A model generated the notes under the pieces. The model saw nothing but the letters and a program-made list of their open reading frames with translations, searched no databases and was not told the DNA's origin. A program made the position numbers and the translations under genes. A stretch of 59,155 nt of DNA from NCBI RefSeq assembly GCF_001421415.1, contig NZ_LMKH01000005.1, positions 1 through 59,155 on the forward strand, written 5' to 3'. Numbering within the stretch: the first letter of the stretch is position 1; each line of letters starts with the position of its first letter. Below, piece after piece: positions 15,816 to 24,091 of this stretch. This DNA is from Sphingomonas sp. Leaf208. GTDB lineage: Bacteria; Pseudomonadota; Alphaproteobacteria; Sphingomonadales; Sphingomonadaceae.

Positions 15816-16526
15816 TTAGAGCGTGCGCGACCACGAGAAATCTTGGACATAAATGCCCAGCGGATTGTCGTGGATTTGCTGTTCAGTGGTGCCAGTGCTT
15901 GGAGCGGCGACGCGGATCGACACCAAAGCACGCATCTTCATTGCCGGCTGGATCAACTGGCCTTGCCGATCGCGCTCAGTTTCAGTCCAATCGACCTGCC
16001 ATGTTGTTGATGTTTGCGGGATCACCGATGCAATCTCGACCGTCACCGTTTTCGATGCGGCTCGCGCAAATGGCGTGGTCTCCGGGTTGCCGTTCAGCCA
16101 GTCATTCATCTTGGCTGTGGCGGGATCGTTCGGCAGCAGCATCGAATAGACGCGGAAAATACCCTGCCGCTGCAACGCTATGTCAGACGTGACAAAACGC
16201 GCGCTTTGAATGAACGAACCGACTTGAGCCTGTACCACGCGGCCATCGACCGGCGCGGCGCGATCTGCGCGTGCTGTAGCAACCGCCGTCCCAAGGTCAT
16301 CGACCTTTACGACATAGGGCACAAACTTCGACTGACTACCAATGGCGATAATTCCGCCGACCGCCGCGAGAACGATCAGCAGCGATAGGATCGCTACAAG
16401 CTGCCACATGCGCCGCGATGCGGCGAGGCCGCCAACATGTTCATTCCATGTACGCCGGGCCGACATGTACGGGTTAGTTTCCTCCACAGGGAGAGGAGCG
16501 GCGTTGCCACGCCGGAACTTGTCCAT
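15816..16526 (-). CDS. trbF: TrbF/VirB8-family inner-membrane assembly protein
   Basis: 236 residues if the ATG at 16526 is used, six bases after the trbE stop; the open frame extends into trbE to 16580 but those residues are unlike TrbF. The N-terminus contains NPYMSARRTWNEHVG, typical of TrbF, then a single membrane helix (LVAILSLLIVLAAVGGIIAIG) and the NTF2-like periplasmic domain with VVKVDDLG and VDWTETERDRQG. VirB8 proteins nucleate channel assembly. Order and size agree with RK2. Confidence 0.93.
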   Translation of the reverse strand: MDKFRRGNAAPLPVEETNPYMSARRTWNEHVGGLAASRRMWQLVAILSLLIVLAAVGGIIAIGSQSKFVPYVVKVDDLGTAVATARADRAAPVDGRVVQAQVGSFIQSARFVTSDIALQRQGIFRVYSMLLPNDPATAKMNDWLNGNPETTPFARAASKTVTVEIASVIPQTSTTWQVDWTETERDRQGQLIQPAMKMRALVSIRVAAPSTGTTEQQIHDNPLGIYVQDFSWSRTL

Positions 16527-16531
16527 GAAGC

Positions 16532-19066
16532 TCACGCGGCTTCTCCAATCTGAGGGGTAACGCCACGCAGGGACAGCCATTCATCGACCCAGCGCGGGCC
16601 TAGACGAGCTTCCAGCCCCTTAATGGTGGCGATGGAATCCTTGTCGGTTGCACCGACGAAGGCAAGAGCAATGGGGCCGAGCGCCAATTCAAACAGGCGA
16701 CGACCATTTTCCGAGACGTAGTAATATTGGCGTTTCGGAATCGCGGTCGCGAGAATGTCGATTTGGCGGGGGTTGAGGCCCATGCGGCGATAGAGGACCG
16801 ACGTGTCTTCATCGCGCGCATAGACGTTCGGCAGAAAGATTTTCGTGGCAGTCGATTCCACGATCACATCGAGAATGCCGGAGTTTGCAGCGTCCGAAAG
16901 GCTTTGCGTCGCCATTAGGACAAGGCAGTTCGATTTACGTAGAACCTTGAGCCATTCGCGGATCTTGGCGCGGAATGCGGGATGCCCCAGCATGATCCAC
17001 GCTTCATCAAGAATGATCGCGGCCGGTTGTCCCCGCAAGGAGCGTTCAATGCGGCGGAATAGATAGAGAAGCACCGGGAGAGCGTATTTCTCACCCAGGT
17101 TCATAAGCTCCTCGATCTCGAACACGGTAAAGTCCGAAAGCGAAAGCCCGTCCTGTTCGGCGTCGAGCAAATGGCCCATCGCTCCGTCAACCGTATATTG
17201 GCGGATGGCGTCGCGGATCGCTTCGTCCTGAATGATGATCGAAAACTCGGACAGCGTGCGACCGCCGCTTTCGTACATGTTGACGATCGCGTTACCGATT
17301 TCGTTACGCTGTGCCGGGGTTGTGATGACGCCGTTGAGCGCAAGGATGGTATCGATCCAATCCATCGCCCATGCCCGATCGCCCTTAGTTTCAAGGAACG
17401 CCAGCGGGCAAAACGCCAAGGTTTCGTCGTCACCGGCAACGGTGAAATGCTTTCCCCCTGTCGCCTTGGCGAGCGGATAGAGCGACATGCCCTTATCGAA
17501 CGCGAAGATAGACATTCCGGGGTAGCGACGCAGCTGCGCCGCGATCAGACCGAGAGCCGTGGATTTACCCGCGCCGGTCGGGCCGAACATGAAGCTATGT
17601 CCCACGTCACGAACATGGAGGTTTAGACGGAACGGCGTTGAACCATTCGTGACACCCTGCATCAGCGGGGGGGAAAGCGGTGGATACATCGGGCACGGCG
17701 CGTAATCGAGCCCGGTCCAAATCGTGCTAGTCGGCATAAGATCGGCGAGGTTCATCGTATTGATGATCGGCCGTCGCACGTTTTCGACACCATGCCCCGG
17801 AAGGCTACCGAAGAACGCTTCCAGATTGTTGATCGTCTCGATACGTGCGCCGAAGCCAATCTGAATGATCGCCTTTTCCAACTGGCGTGCAGCCAATTCG
17901 ACCTTCTCGCGATCTTCATCCATGAGCACGACCAGCGAGGTATAATAGCCTTGCGCGACTAGGCCGCTGTTGACCTCTGCCATGGCATTGTCAGCGTCCT
18001 CGACCATCGAGAGCGCGTCCTGATCGATTTTCCCACTGTTCGTCTGGAACACCTGATCGAAGAATCCACGGACCTTCTGGCGCCATTTTTTGCGGAATTT
18101 CTCGAGGTGCTTAACCGCCTCGTGCGTGTCCATGAAGATGAACCGCGTGGACCAACGATATTCGGTAGGAAGCTCGGAAAGTGCCGACAGAACGCCCGGC
18201 GTGCTTTCCATCGGAAACCCATCGATCGATACCGTCTGGACGAATTTGCGGCCGATGCGAGGTACGACGCCAGCCCACATTTCCTGTCCGCCAATGACGG
18301 AATCAAGGTACATCGGATTGGACGGCAGAACGACGGGTTGGTTGATACCCGTAGCGCAGAATTGCAGCCAGCGAAGCAGATCGCATTGAGTGACGGTCGA
18401 ACCGTCCTCGTTCATCACCTTATGGCCCCGCAGTCGCGTGAGCTTCAAAGCCGCGCCAAGTCGGCTTTCAAAGCTAACCACATCACGCTTGAACTTCTCG
18501 ACTAGATCAGTTGTCCGAGCCTTTTGGCTCGGAGCCGCGCGATCATCATCAAACATCAATTCTACGAACTTCTGTTCCGCCAGCATTGGCGGGAAGTAGG
18601 TAGCGGTAATGACGAAATAGCCCTCGTACATCGTCCCCAGCCCCTCAAAAAGCTGGCGGCGCTCCTCATCGATCATGGCCGTGATCGGATCGGGGAAATG
18701 CGAAAGGCCAGGTTCCGAATAGTTCGGTGCCGGCCGCCGGGGTGCGTCAACGTGGATCATCCAGCCATTGCCAAGCCCAGCGAGGGCCTGATTAATGCGG
18801 AACGACACCATTTCACGCTGCTGATCGGTGCTACTGGCGTTGTCGTCGCCGGCGTAAAGCCACGCAGACATAAACGAGCCATTTTTGCCGACGATCACCC
18901 CATCATCGACCATAGCCGCATAGTTCAAAAGGTCAGCGAACCCGGCGTCCTTGGAGCGGAATTGATCGAGCTTGGCTCTTTTAGAGTTTTTCAAAACCAA
19001 CAAAAACAAGATGCCGATGAGCAGCGCACCCAAGACAGCGATAGATATCGCGAATGTCTCGATCAT
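16532..19066 (-). CDS. trbE: TrbE/VirB4-family secretion ATPase
   Basis: 844 residues, near RK2 TrbE length. An N-terminal membrane segment (residues 5-25) is followed by the CagE/TrbE/VirB N-domain and the C-terminal ATPase. Walker A GPTGAGKSTAL is near residue 495; Walker B is AAIILDEAWIMLGHP, and the Q-motif LMATQSLSDAANSG follows. It powers pilus assembly and substrate transfer at the inner membrane. Its start overlaps the end of trbD by 4 nt. No missing catalytic residue seen. Confidence 0.97.
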   Translation of the reverse strand: MIETFAISIAVLGALLIGILFLLVLKNSKRAKLDQFRSKDAGFADLLNYAAMVDDGVIVGKNGSFMSAWLYAGDDNASSTDQQREMVSFRINQALAGLGNGWMIHVDAPRRPAPNYSEPGLSHFPDPITAMIDEERRQLFEGLGTMYEGYFVITATYFPPMLAEQKFVELMFDDDRAAPSQKARTTDLVEKFKRDVVSFESRLGAALKLTRLRGHKVMNEDGSTVTQCDLLRWLQFCATGINQPVVLPSNPMYLDSVIGGQEMWAGVVPRIGRKFVQTVSIDGFPMESTPGVLSALSELPTEYRWSTRFIFMDTHEAVKHLEKFRKKWRQKVRGFFDQVFQTNSGKIDQDALSMVEDADNAMAEVNSGLVAQGYYTSLVVLMDEDREKVELAARQLEKAIIQIGFGARIETINNLEAFFGSLPGHGVENVRRPIINTMNLADLMPTSTIWTGLDYAPCPMYPPLSPPLMQGVTNGSTPFRLNLHVRDVGHSFMFGPTGAGKSTALGLIAAQLRRYPGMSIFAFDKGMSLYPLAKATGGKHFTVAGDDETLAFCPLAFLETKGDRAWAMDWIDTILALNGVITTPAQRNEIGNAIVNMYESGGRTLSEFSIIIQDEAIRDAIRQYTVDGAMGHLLDAEQDGLSLSDFTVFEIEELMNLGEKYALPVLLYLFRRIERSLRGQPAAIILDEAWIMLGHPAFRAKIREWLKVLRKSNCLVLMATQSLSDAANSGILDVIVESTATKIFLPNVYARDEDTSVLYRRMGLNPRQIDILATAIPKRQYYYVSENGRRLFELALGPIALAFVGATDKDSIATIKGLEARLGPRWVDEWLSLRGVTPQIGEAA

Positions 19067-19395
19067 TTCTTCTTCCCCGGTTCGTTATACCGCTTCCGCT
19101 GACTTCTCGAATTAAGTCGGAACGGCGTTGAGCGGGCCGCGTAGTACGCGCGGTAGCCACGGTGACGCATGTAAACGCCACGGAGCAGCGGGTCGGACTT
19201 AGCCATTAGGCGAGCAGCCCAAAGGCCCCCAAACCAGATGATGAGGCCGGCGATCCACGCTTTAGGTTCGTTGATCGCCGGCCCAATCAGGCCGGCCGCC
19301 GCCACCCCTGCCATCATGACAAGCTCCCGGTCCCCACCCATGAACAGGTTAGGGCGGACACCGGAGCGACGGATGGGGACAGACCGGAGGGGCAT
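19063..19395 (-). CDS. trbD: TrbD/VirB3-family membrane protein
   Basis: 110 residues with two hydrophobic segments (LVMMAGVAAAGLIGPAI and AWIAGLIIWFGGLWAARLM) and RSVPIRRSGVRPNLFMGGDRE at the start, typical of VirB3/TrbD, which works with the VirB4 ATPase. One base separates it from trbC and it overlaps trbE, so translation is probably coupled. The length agrees with RK2 TrbD. Confidence 0.92.
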   Translation of the reverse strand: MPLRSVPIRRSGVRPNLFMGGDRELVMMAGVAAAGLIGPAINEPKAWIAGLIIWFGGLWAARLMAKSDPLLRGVYMRHRGYRAYYAARSTPFRLNSRSQRKRYNEPGKKK

Positions 19396-19396
19396 A

Positions 19397-19786
19397 TTAG
19401 GCCAGCCCCACCGCGTTAGCCCCGCCGGCAGGGATCATAGCGGCGATCGTTGCACCACCGCCGGAGATCGAGGACAGGACAGCATTCGCACCAACAAGGA
19501 GCGACGCGACCAGCACGAGCAAGAGCAGGGCGCGTGCAAAGCCGTTCAGATCGCCGCCCATCACGAGCGCGCCACCAGCAACGACGATGCCGACAACGGC
19601 GAACGCGTATGCAATCGGGCCAGTTGCCGACTGGCGGATCTTCGTCAGGTAGCTTTCGTATGGCAGGCCACCGCCGCTTTCAGACGCCCAAGCGGCGTGA
19701 GGCCACATGAACAGGACAACCACTGCCATCGCTAGCAGAGCCCACATGAGCCGCTTCTTGGTGTCGTCAGTCAGGTATAGTTGCAC
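19397..19786 (-). CDS. trbC: TrbC propilin, substrate for TraF cyclisation
   Basis: 129 residues. A long basic and hydrophobic leader ends at AWA (32-34), giving a mature start [14 protein letters not shown]. The mature part contains two membrane helices ([19 protein letters not shown] and [16 protein letters not shown]). RK2 TrbC is cut at both ends and head-to-tail cyclised by TraF; here the serine right after the signal cleavage, the LPYES motif and the C-terminal [10 protein letters not shown] segment are all kept, and a TraF peptidase is encoded at 35.3 kb. The pilin is therefore predicted to be a cyclic peptide of roughly 75-78 residues. Confidence 0.92.
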   Translation of the reverse strand: MQLYLTDDTKKRLMWALLAMAVVVLFMWPHAAWASESGGGLPYESYLTKIRQSATGPIAYAFAVVGIVVAGGALVMGGDLNGFARALLLLVLVASLLVGANAVLSSISGGGATIAAMIPAGGANAVGLA

Positions 19787-19798
19787 GTCAGTTCTCCC

Positions 19799-20758
19799 TC
19801 ATAGTGAACGAAGTCGGTATTTACCGTCCACAAAGCCCCCGACTTCCAGGATGCTTTCGATCCGACGCCCTTCCGGGGTGCGGGCGATGTGGACGATCAG
19901 ATGCACAGCATCCCCAATCAGCGGCTCAATCGGCCGGGGGGAGTCTGGATGCATACTAATGAGGAGCGAGAGCCGGCTTAGGCCAGCCTCAGCATTGTTA
20001 GCGTGCAGCGTTGCCGCGCCGCCTTCGTGGCCGGTGTTCCATGCCATGAGTAGATCGAGGGCTTCCGGCCCACGGACTTCGCCGACGAGAATGCGATCAG
20101 GGCGCATACGCAGCGTCGTCTTCAACAGGGCTGTCATAGAGACTTGCGGCGAGGTGTGAAACTGGACGTAGTTTTCTGCCGCGCACTGAATTTCGCCTGT
20201 GTCTTCGATGATGACCAAGCGTTCAGTCGGATCAAGGTCGACCATTCCATTGATGATCGCGTTGACGAGCGTGGTTTTACCTGAGCCCGTGCCGCCAATC
20301 ACAAGGATATTGCGATGGCGTTTTATAGCGTCAGTGATGAGCGCGCATTGCTCGCCTGTCATAATCCCCGCTGCAACATATTGATCCAGCGTGAAGATCG
20401 CGACCGCTCGCTTACGGATGGCAAAGGTCGGAGCCGGTACGACCGGGGGCATCTGTCCCGCAAAGCGCGAGCCGTCGATCGGGAACTCCCCCTCCAACGT
20501 AGGTTGCAACCGCGTGGCTTCCTTGCCGTGATACCCGGCTACAGCCTTGACGATCGTTTCGGCATGGTTGGGGGTGACGTTGCCGATGCACGTCATCTTT
20601 TCACCAAGGCGCTCCAACCAGAGCTTCCCATCGGCGTTCAGAATCAATTCAACTGTCTTCGGATCGGCAAGCGCACTCAGCATCATCGGACCCATGGCCC
20701 GCCTTAGCGTTTCCCGTGCCCGTTCTTTGACGGTTGCGGTCTCGACTTCGCCGGCCAT
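19799..20758 (-). CDS. trbB: TrbB/VirB11-family hexameric ATPase
   Basis: 319 residues, as in RK2 TrbB. Walker [15 protein letters not shown] is near residue 155, Walker B is [15 protein letters not shown], and the His box [13 protein letters not shown] follows; [13 protein letters not shown] is the Asp box. This traffic ATPase drives pilus biogenesis from the cytoplasmic face. It is the first gene of the trb operon; a candidate promoter (TATATC on the minus strand near 20802-20807) and a 15-bp palindrome (20845-20859) lie just upstream, at the 3' end of trbA. Confidence 0.97.
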   Translation of the reverse strand: MAGEVETATVKERARETLRRAMGPMMLSALADPKTVELILNADGKLWLERLGEKMTCIGNVTPNHAETIVKAVAGYHGKEATRLQPTLEGEFPIDGSRFAGQMPPVVPAPTFAIRKRAVAIFTLDQYVAAGIMTGEQCALITDAIKRHRNILVIGGTGSGKTTLVNAIINGMVDLDPTERLVIIEDTGEIQCAAENYVQFHTSPQVSMTALLKTTLRMRPDRILVGEVRGPEALDLLMAWNTGHEGGAATLHANNAEAGLSRLSLLISMHPDSPRPIEPLIGDAVHLIVHIARTPEGRRIESILEVGGFVDGKYRLRSL

Positions 20759-20844
20759 CGTAATCCCCTGTCGCGCAGAATTATTGCGTCAAGCAAAGGA
20801 TATACCGGGTGTATGGGCCGGGGCAACCGACAAACGACTCGGTT

Positions 20845-20859
20845 TGAGAATTGTTCTCA
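20845..20859. promoter_or_regulatory. 15-bp palindrome upstream of trbB
   Basis: TGAGAA-TTG-TTCTCA is a perfect inverted repeat about 90 bp upstream of the trbB start, between trbA and trbB. In RK2 the trbBp promoter sits between these genes and is controlled by TrbA and KorB. There is no KorB operator here, so this palindrome is a candidate TrbA site. Confidence 0.45.
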
Positions 20860-20887
20860 GGCGATGCCGGAGTGCAACAATTACCTG

Positions 20888-21271
20888 TTATTCTTTGATT
20901 TTCAACCGATCATGTGCGGTCTTATGCCACTTAGCTATTTGAAATGCTTGATGATCCGACACGATCGCCGAGACGCGACGGAAGCCGGATGGCAAGCCGA
21001 GTTTGGCATCGTCTTTCAGTAAAGCGTCAGATAGGCTCGCGTCCCACCCGTCTGTCCCTACTGGGGGCACAGTAAGTAACGTGACCAGCGGAACCTCCAA
21101 AGCATCAGCAATGGCAGCCATCGTGTCTAGCGACGGGTTCCCCTTGGCGTTCGTAACGTCGGATATGTACGATATAGACACATTGGCTTTTGCGGCCAAA
21201 TCGGCCTTTCTCATGCCACGCATGGCAAGGTGGCGCATGATGTTGATGCAGAGAATCTTCTTATGCATCAC
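20888..21271 (-). CDS. trbA: TrbA-like transcriptional regulator
   Basis: 127 residues. An XRE-type helix-turn-helix covers about residues 18-70 (KADLAAKANVSISYISDVTN, then PSLDTMAAIADALEV). The C-terminal part, FRRVSAIVSDHQAFQIAKWH, resembles the end of the KorA protein encoded at 25.4 kb (FERVTAILPIHQASVVKGW), just as RK2 TrbA and KorA share a dimerisation domain. It lies directly upstream of trbB, as in RK2, where TrbA represses transfer promoters. The start is GTG (21271) or the adjacent ATG (21268), with AGGGAGGG upstream. A perfect KorB operator lies about 30 bp upstream. Confidence 0.92.
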   Translation of the reverse strand: MMHKKILCINIMRHLAMRGMRKADLAAKANVSISYISDVTNAKGNPSLDTMAAIADALEVPLVTLLTVPPVGTDGWDASLSDALLKDDAKLGLPSGFRRVSAIVSDHQAFQIAKWHKTAHDRLKIKE

Positions 21272-21302
21272 CGCAATGACCCTCCCTCTCGATACCCAAA
21301 AT

Positions 21303-21315
21303 TTTAGCGGCTAAA
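21303..21315. promoter_or_regulatory. KorB operator (OB) at the trbA promoter
   Basis: TTTAGCGGCTAAA within a 21-bp palindrome (21299-21319, arms AAATTTTAGC/GCTAAAATTT). It lies 32 bp before the trbA start codon and so could repress trbA directly. Confidence 0.9.
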
Positions 21316-21546
21316 ATTTCTGCTAGCGTTCCTCGACTCTGCTTCGCGATTAATCCGAACGTACGGCGTATCATGGGCGTCTAACATATCCAATTAAAGA
21401 GGCTATCTCGCACACCGATTAGAGGGGGCTCCGGGGTGAGCGATATAGGAGGTTTGCACTAAGGCTACCTACAAGATGAATATGCCGTGGACCAAGTGCC
21501 CCCTTCCCCATTTTAAACCGCTGTATCGCATTTAGGCGGGTCGCGT

Positions 21547-21643
21547 GGATCGCTCCGTTTCAACCAGATGACCGACCCAACATTTGAAAGGCGGCAATGT
21601 TTGAAAGTCGTTGGGGCGGGTGCGACCTGGGATCGGAGCGATC
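21547..21643. repeat. Nested inverted repeats with direct repeats; possible origin
   Basis: Outer arms GGATCGCTCC (21547-21556) and GGAGCGATC (21635-21643) pair; inner arms ACCGACCCAAC (21571-21581) and GTTGGGGCGGGT (21610-21621) pair with one or two mismatches; between them TTTGAAAG occurs twice (21583-21590 and 21600-21607), 17 bp apart. The 560 bp between the trbA operator and the small regulator gene carry no gene. This structure next to the putative initiator gene is the best candidate for oriV in the window; role is inferred. Confidence 0.4.
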
Positions 21644-21823
21644 AGTCGCATTTGTACGCCCGAACACGAAGCGTTCGTCGTCATTCAATCTTTTACGGCG
21701 ACTGAAGTACCAGCGGACTTGCGACGCGTAACTTGATCGCGGATGGCCGAAACCGAACTTTTCTAAGCTCGGCTGTACCGGTAATAATTTGGCGGTTGCC
21801 AATACTTGCGGCGACTTATCGGC

Positions 21824-21843
21824 GCAATTCAATATTGAATTGC
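21824..21843. promoter_or_regulatory. 20-bp perfect palindrome, likely operator
   Basis: GCAATTCAATATTGAATTGC is a perfect 20-bp palindrome ending 33 bp before the ATG of the ribbon-helix-helix gene. No second copy was noticed in the window. Its place suits autoregulation by that protein. Confidence 0.6.
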
Positions 21844-21876
21844 CAAGGGACGGGGTGCGGTCTAGAACGTCGAATC

Positions 21877-22125
21877 ATGGCGAAGACTCCCCTTCCTAAA
21901 CCTGTCGCATCGAGCACGCTTTCCATGCGGAAGCTGCATCAGCGTCAAAACTTGGAAGGGTATAAGCGCCAGACCATCGCCCTGTCTCCGCGTGCCGTTG
22001 AGGTCGTGGACGGGGTGAAATCGAAGCACGGTTTGTCCTCGCGAGAGGCCGCGCTGAATGCGATCCTCGAACGGATCGGCGACGATATGTTTCTACGACA
22101 GGAGTTTCTGGCCGTGAGCACATAA
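21877..22125 (+). CDS. Small ribbon-helix-helix-like regulator, first gene of the replication module
   Basis: 82 residues from the ATG at 21877. The C-terminal half reads as a strand (RQTIALS) followed by two helices (PRAVEVVDGVKSKHG, SREAALNAILERI), the layout of the MetJ/Arc/CopG fold. The N-terminal 30 residues are basic and unstructured. It is followed by a hairpin and then the putative initiator gene on the same strand. In small plasmids CopG-type repressors control rep transcription; here that role is inferred from the fold, position and the palindrome just upstream. In RK2 this place is taken by ssb. Confidence 0.65.
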   Translation: MAKTPLPKPVASSTLSMRKLHQRQNLEGYKRQTIALSPRAVEVVDGVKSKHGLSSREAALNAILERIGDDMFLRQEFLAVST

Positions 22126-22130
22126 ACGAA

Positions 22131-22151
22131 TGCCCGGCACGAGGCCGGGCA
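22131..22151 (+). terminator. GC hairpin between the two replication genes
   Basis: TGCCCGGC (22131-22138), loop ACGAG, GCCGGGCA (22144-22151), right after the stop of the small regulator gene. There is no T-run (ACCCTGAAATT follows), so it may attenuate rather than end transcription into the initiator gene. Confidence 0.5.
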
Positions 22152-22309
22152 CCCTGAAATTGTTATGTGGCAGCGTCGCCAAACGCTGACAGGTCAGTTC
22201 AACAACCTCCACATAGCCGTTTCTGAGCTTTGGTTCAAGGGAGCGCGCTTCGCGCCACGCATAAGTTTTGCCTGCTGAACGGCCCTTTCGCATCAGAAGG
22301 GGACGAATA

Positions 22310-23083
22310 ATGCTGACACTGACTTACGAGCGAGCATCAACGATTGGAGAGGTCGCCGCCCAGCTACTCGGCCGGGCGCGAGGAGATTCGCGCCACAGGG
22401 GCGGGCTCCACATTACTAAGCGTCCCGTCCGCGGGGGGAGCAAGGAGGCCGGCAGCGTATTGGAGGAGGCGTTCTACGGAAGGTTGACCAAGGCTAGTCG
22501 GCGCGCGATCGAGCGGGGCGGCAACATGATGTTCGAGATCGGCAGACGGGCGCTAAGGGATGCACGCAAAACCGGCCGGGTTCTCACGGCGTTCGAGCGC
22601 AAGTGCATCAGGATCACCGGCAGCACGCTTCGCGTACTCGCAACCATGCTCTACATGGACAAGCTGTTTAAGGGGCGCGTGTACCCATCGTATGAAATGA
22701 TAGCAGATTGGGCTGTCGTGTCGCGTCCGACCGTTCACAGGGCGCTTCGATCTCTTGAGGCGGCTGGTTTGTTGGCGCGCTTGCGCCGTTATATTCAGAT
22801 CGAGGATGGGACGGTTGGTGCTAGATCCGAGCAAACCTCAAACGCTTATCGGATGGAACTTCCGGCGATGGTCCGCGACCTGATTGAGAGACGTTTCCGG
22901 CCTGCCCCGATGCCCGATGACGAAGCCCAGCGGCAGCGCGACCGCCTCACCGATCACGCCACGATGCTTGGCGGCTTGTCGAAGGCAGATTACATCAGGG
23001 CAACGACGACAGATGCGGGATTGGCGAAGACGCTTATCAGCCTGTTGGAAGGCATCGAGAAGCGAGATCGGTTGTCTTCGTGA
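22310..23083 (+). CDS. Putative plasmid replication initiator (winged-helix protein)
   Basis: 257 residues from the ATG at 22310, which has AAGGGG upstream. The centre, YPSYEMIADWAVVSRPTVHR followed by ALRSLEAAGLLARLRRY, is a GntR/MarR-like winged helix-turn-helix. The N-terminus is very basic, with KRPVRGGSKEAGS and a helical RALRDARKTGRVLTAFERK segment. It is not TrfA. I call it a replication initiator because it fills the trfA position between trbA and klcA, is preceded by a CopG-like gene, and a DNA-binding initiator is otherwise missing. A transcription factor is the alternative. Confidence 0.6.
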   Translation: MLTLTYERASTIGEVAAQLLGRARGDSRHRGGLHITKRPVRGGSKEAGSVLEEAFYGRLTKASRRAIERGGNMMFEIGRRALRDARKTGRVLTAFERKCIRITGSTLRVLATMLYMDKLFKGRVYPSYEMIADWAVVSRPTVHRALRSLEAAGLLARLRRYIQIEDGTVGARSEQTSNAYRMELPAMVRDLIERRFRPAPMPDDEAQRQRDRLTDHATMLGGLSKADYIRATTTDAGLAKTLISLLEGIEKRDRLSS

Positions 23084-23310
23084 CCATGAGTATCAAAAGG
23101 ATATTGAAACTCCCCGGAAGTCTTTTGTCTTAGTGTAATGTGGAATTGCCCTAGTCGGGCAACGCGTTTCGCTAGACGATTTAACGCCATAGGAGGGTCT
23201 GAACTTGGCTTTCCTACTCAGCCGGCATTGCTTGCGGTTCTGGGGTCGACTCCTCTTGTCGGTCGACTGAAGCATAGTCGTGAATGCCTATGTTGCTGCC
23301 GAGTCACAAT
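23084..23310. other. Intergenic region after the putative initiator
   Basis: No gene with support. A hairpin TTGCCC-TAGTC-GGGCAA (about 23146-23162) may end the initiator transcript. The repeated GGTCGACT at about 23244 and 23262 is noted. A KorB operator and a promoter follow before klcA. Confidence 0.4.
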
Positions 23311-23323
23311 TTTAGCCGCTAAA
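23311..23323. promoter_or_regulatory. KorB operator (OB) upstream of klcA
   Basis: TTTAGCCGCTAAA inside a 19-bp palindrome (23308-23326). It lies 82 bp upstream of the klcA -35 box, a distal position like OB sites known in IncP plasmids from which KorB acts over distance. Confidence 0.9.
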
Positions 23324-23405
23324 ATTAAACCACTCAAAATCGATCTATTTACGGTTGTAGGGAGGCAAAAAAGTAACGATTTCGCCCCCAAAGGCTTTAC
23401 AACGC

Positions 23406-23434
23406 TTGACAAAACCCGCCCAACATCCGATATA
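23406..23434 (+). promoter_or_regulatory. klcA promoter
   Basis: TTGACA (23406-23411), 17-bp spacer, GATATA (23429-23434). The -10 region and downstream leader (CCGATATATC, GTTGTGGCCGGGC, then GTCCGAACCGGAGTTTTCCG) are closely repeated before kleE at 25050-25103. The shared GATATATC is a candidate KorA or KorC site. Confidence 0.75.
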
Positions 23435-23482
23435 TCCGTTGTGGCCGGGCGCTTATGCCATGGTCCGAACCGGAGTTTTCCG

Positions 23483-23896
23483 ATGAAGCTGCCTCCGAAG
23501 ATCGCTGCTACCGAAGTTCCCGAGGATAAGCGCCTGTCCGTACTCCCCGATTTTTTCGGGTTCACCCAAATGCTCCGCGCCGAGGCTTTAACCTATGGCT
23601 GGATGAGCAAACTATCGATCGATTATATCGGCGGTTACTGGCACTTTTATAAGCTGGATAACGGCGGTTTTTATATGGCCCCGTCCGAAGATAAGACATG
23701 GCGGATCGCAGTTGACGGGAACGGCTATGAGGGCACCGTTAGCGGTGACGCTGCCGGGATCATCGCTACCCTCTTTATGCTGGGTCAGTTTTGCGGCGAG
23801 CTTCAAACCGAAGCTATGGCCGAGGCTTATCATTCGCTTTTGGACTTCGCGACGGAGCACGCCGAGCAGGCCGCCATCCTGAACGCCATTGACTGA
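23483..23896 (+). CDS. klcA: KlcA/ArdB-family antirestriction protein
   Basis: 137 residues from the ATG at 23483, which follows the conserved leader. The family pattern is clear: LSVLPDFFGFTQMLRAEALT, then GGYWHFYKLDNGGFYMAP, then NGYEGTVSGDAAGIIATLFM, then YHSLLDFATEHAEQAAILNA ending in ID. RK2 KlcA has the same blocks. KlcA/ArdB proteins protect incoming plasmid DNA from type I restriction in vivo by an incompletely understood mechanism. The open frame extends upstream to 23138 but only because no stop intervenes. Controlled by the promoter and operator described separately. Confidence 0.95.
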   Translation: MKLPPKIAATEVPEDKRLSVLPDFFGFTQMLRAEALTYGWMSKLSIDYIGGYWHFYKLDNGGFYMAPSEDKTWRIAVDGNGYEGTVSGDAAGIIATLFMLGQFCGELQTEAMAEAYHSLLDFATEHAEQAAILNAID

Positions 23897-23904
23897 TAGA
23901 CTGG

Positions 23905-23925
23905 GGCCGGGGTTCATCCCCGGCC
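23905..23925 (+). terminator. Hairpin after klcA
   Basis: GGCCGGGG (23905-23912), loop TTCAT, CCCCGGCC (23918-23925), 9 nt after the klcA stop. It lacks a T-run, so partial read-through into the next genes is possible. Confidence 0.6.
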
Positions 23926-23946
23926 TCGCCGGATGAGGAGGCCCTT

Positions 23947-24060
23947 ATGGCCCGCCGCGCTGTCCGCGATCCGCGACACATTCACGCCCCTAAGATCATC
24001 GGCCACCAGCCCGATTTATTCAACGGGCCGACATCACCCATGAAGTTCCGCGCCGGCTGA
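23947..24060 (+). CDS. Short ORF after klcA, 37 residues
   Basis: Starts at an ATG with a good AGGAGG-like site (GATGAGGAGGCCCTT) and encodes a basic peptide, MARRAVRDPRHIHAPKIIGH, then QPDLFNGPTSPMKFRAG. The frame directly after it, shifted by one, encodes GRDAFRQIQNWARAL, which also looks protein-like, so this could be the 5' part of a frameshifted longer gene at the klcB position. Confidence 0.4.
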   Translation: MARRAVRDPRHIHAPKIIGHQPDLFNGPTSPMKFRAG

Positions 24061-24091
24061 TCGGGCGCGATGCGTTCCGGCAGATTCAGAA

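Noticed and set aside
15782..19102. Plus-strand frames of 130-200 codons opposite trbE and trbF
   Set aside because: Shadows of the trb genes, with basic, low-complexity sequence.
22310..23083. Naming this gene trfA
   Set aside because: The position is that of trfA, but the winged-helix sequence does not resemble TrfA as recalled.
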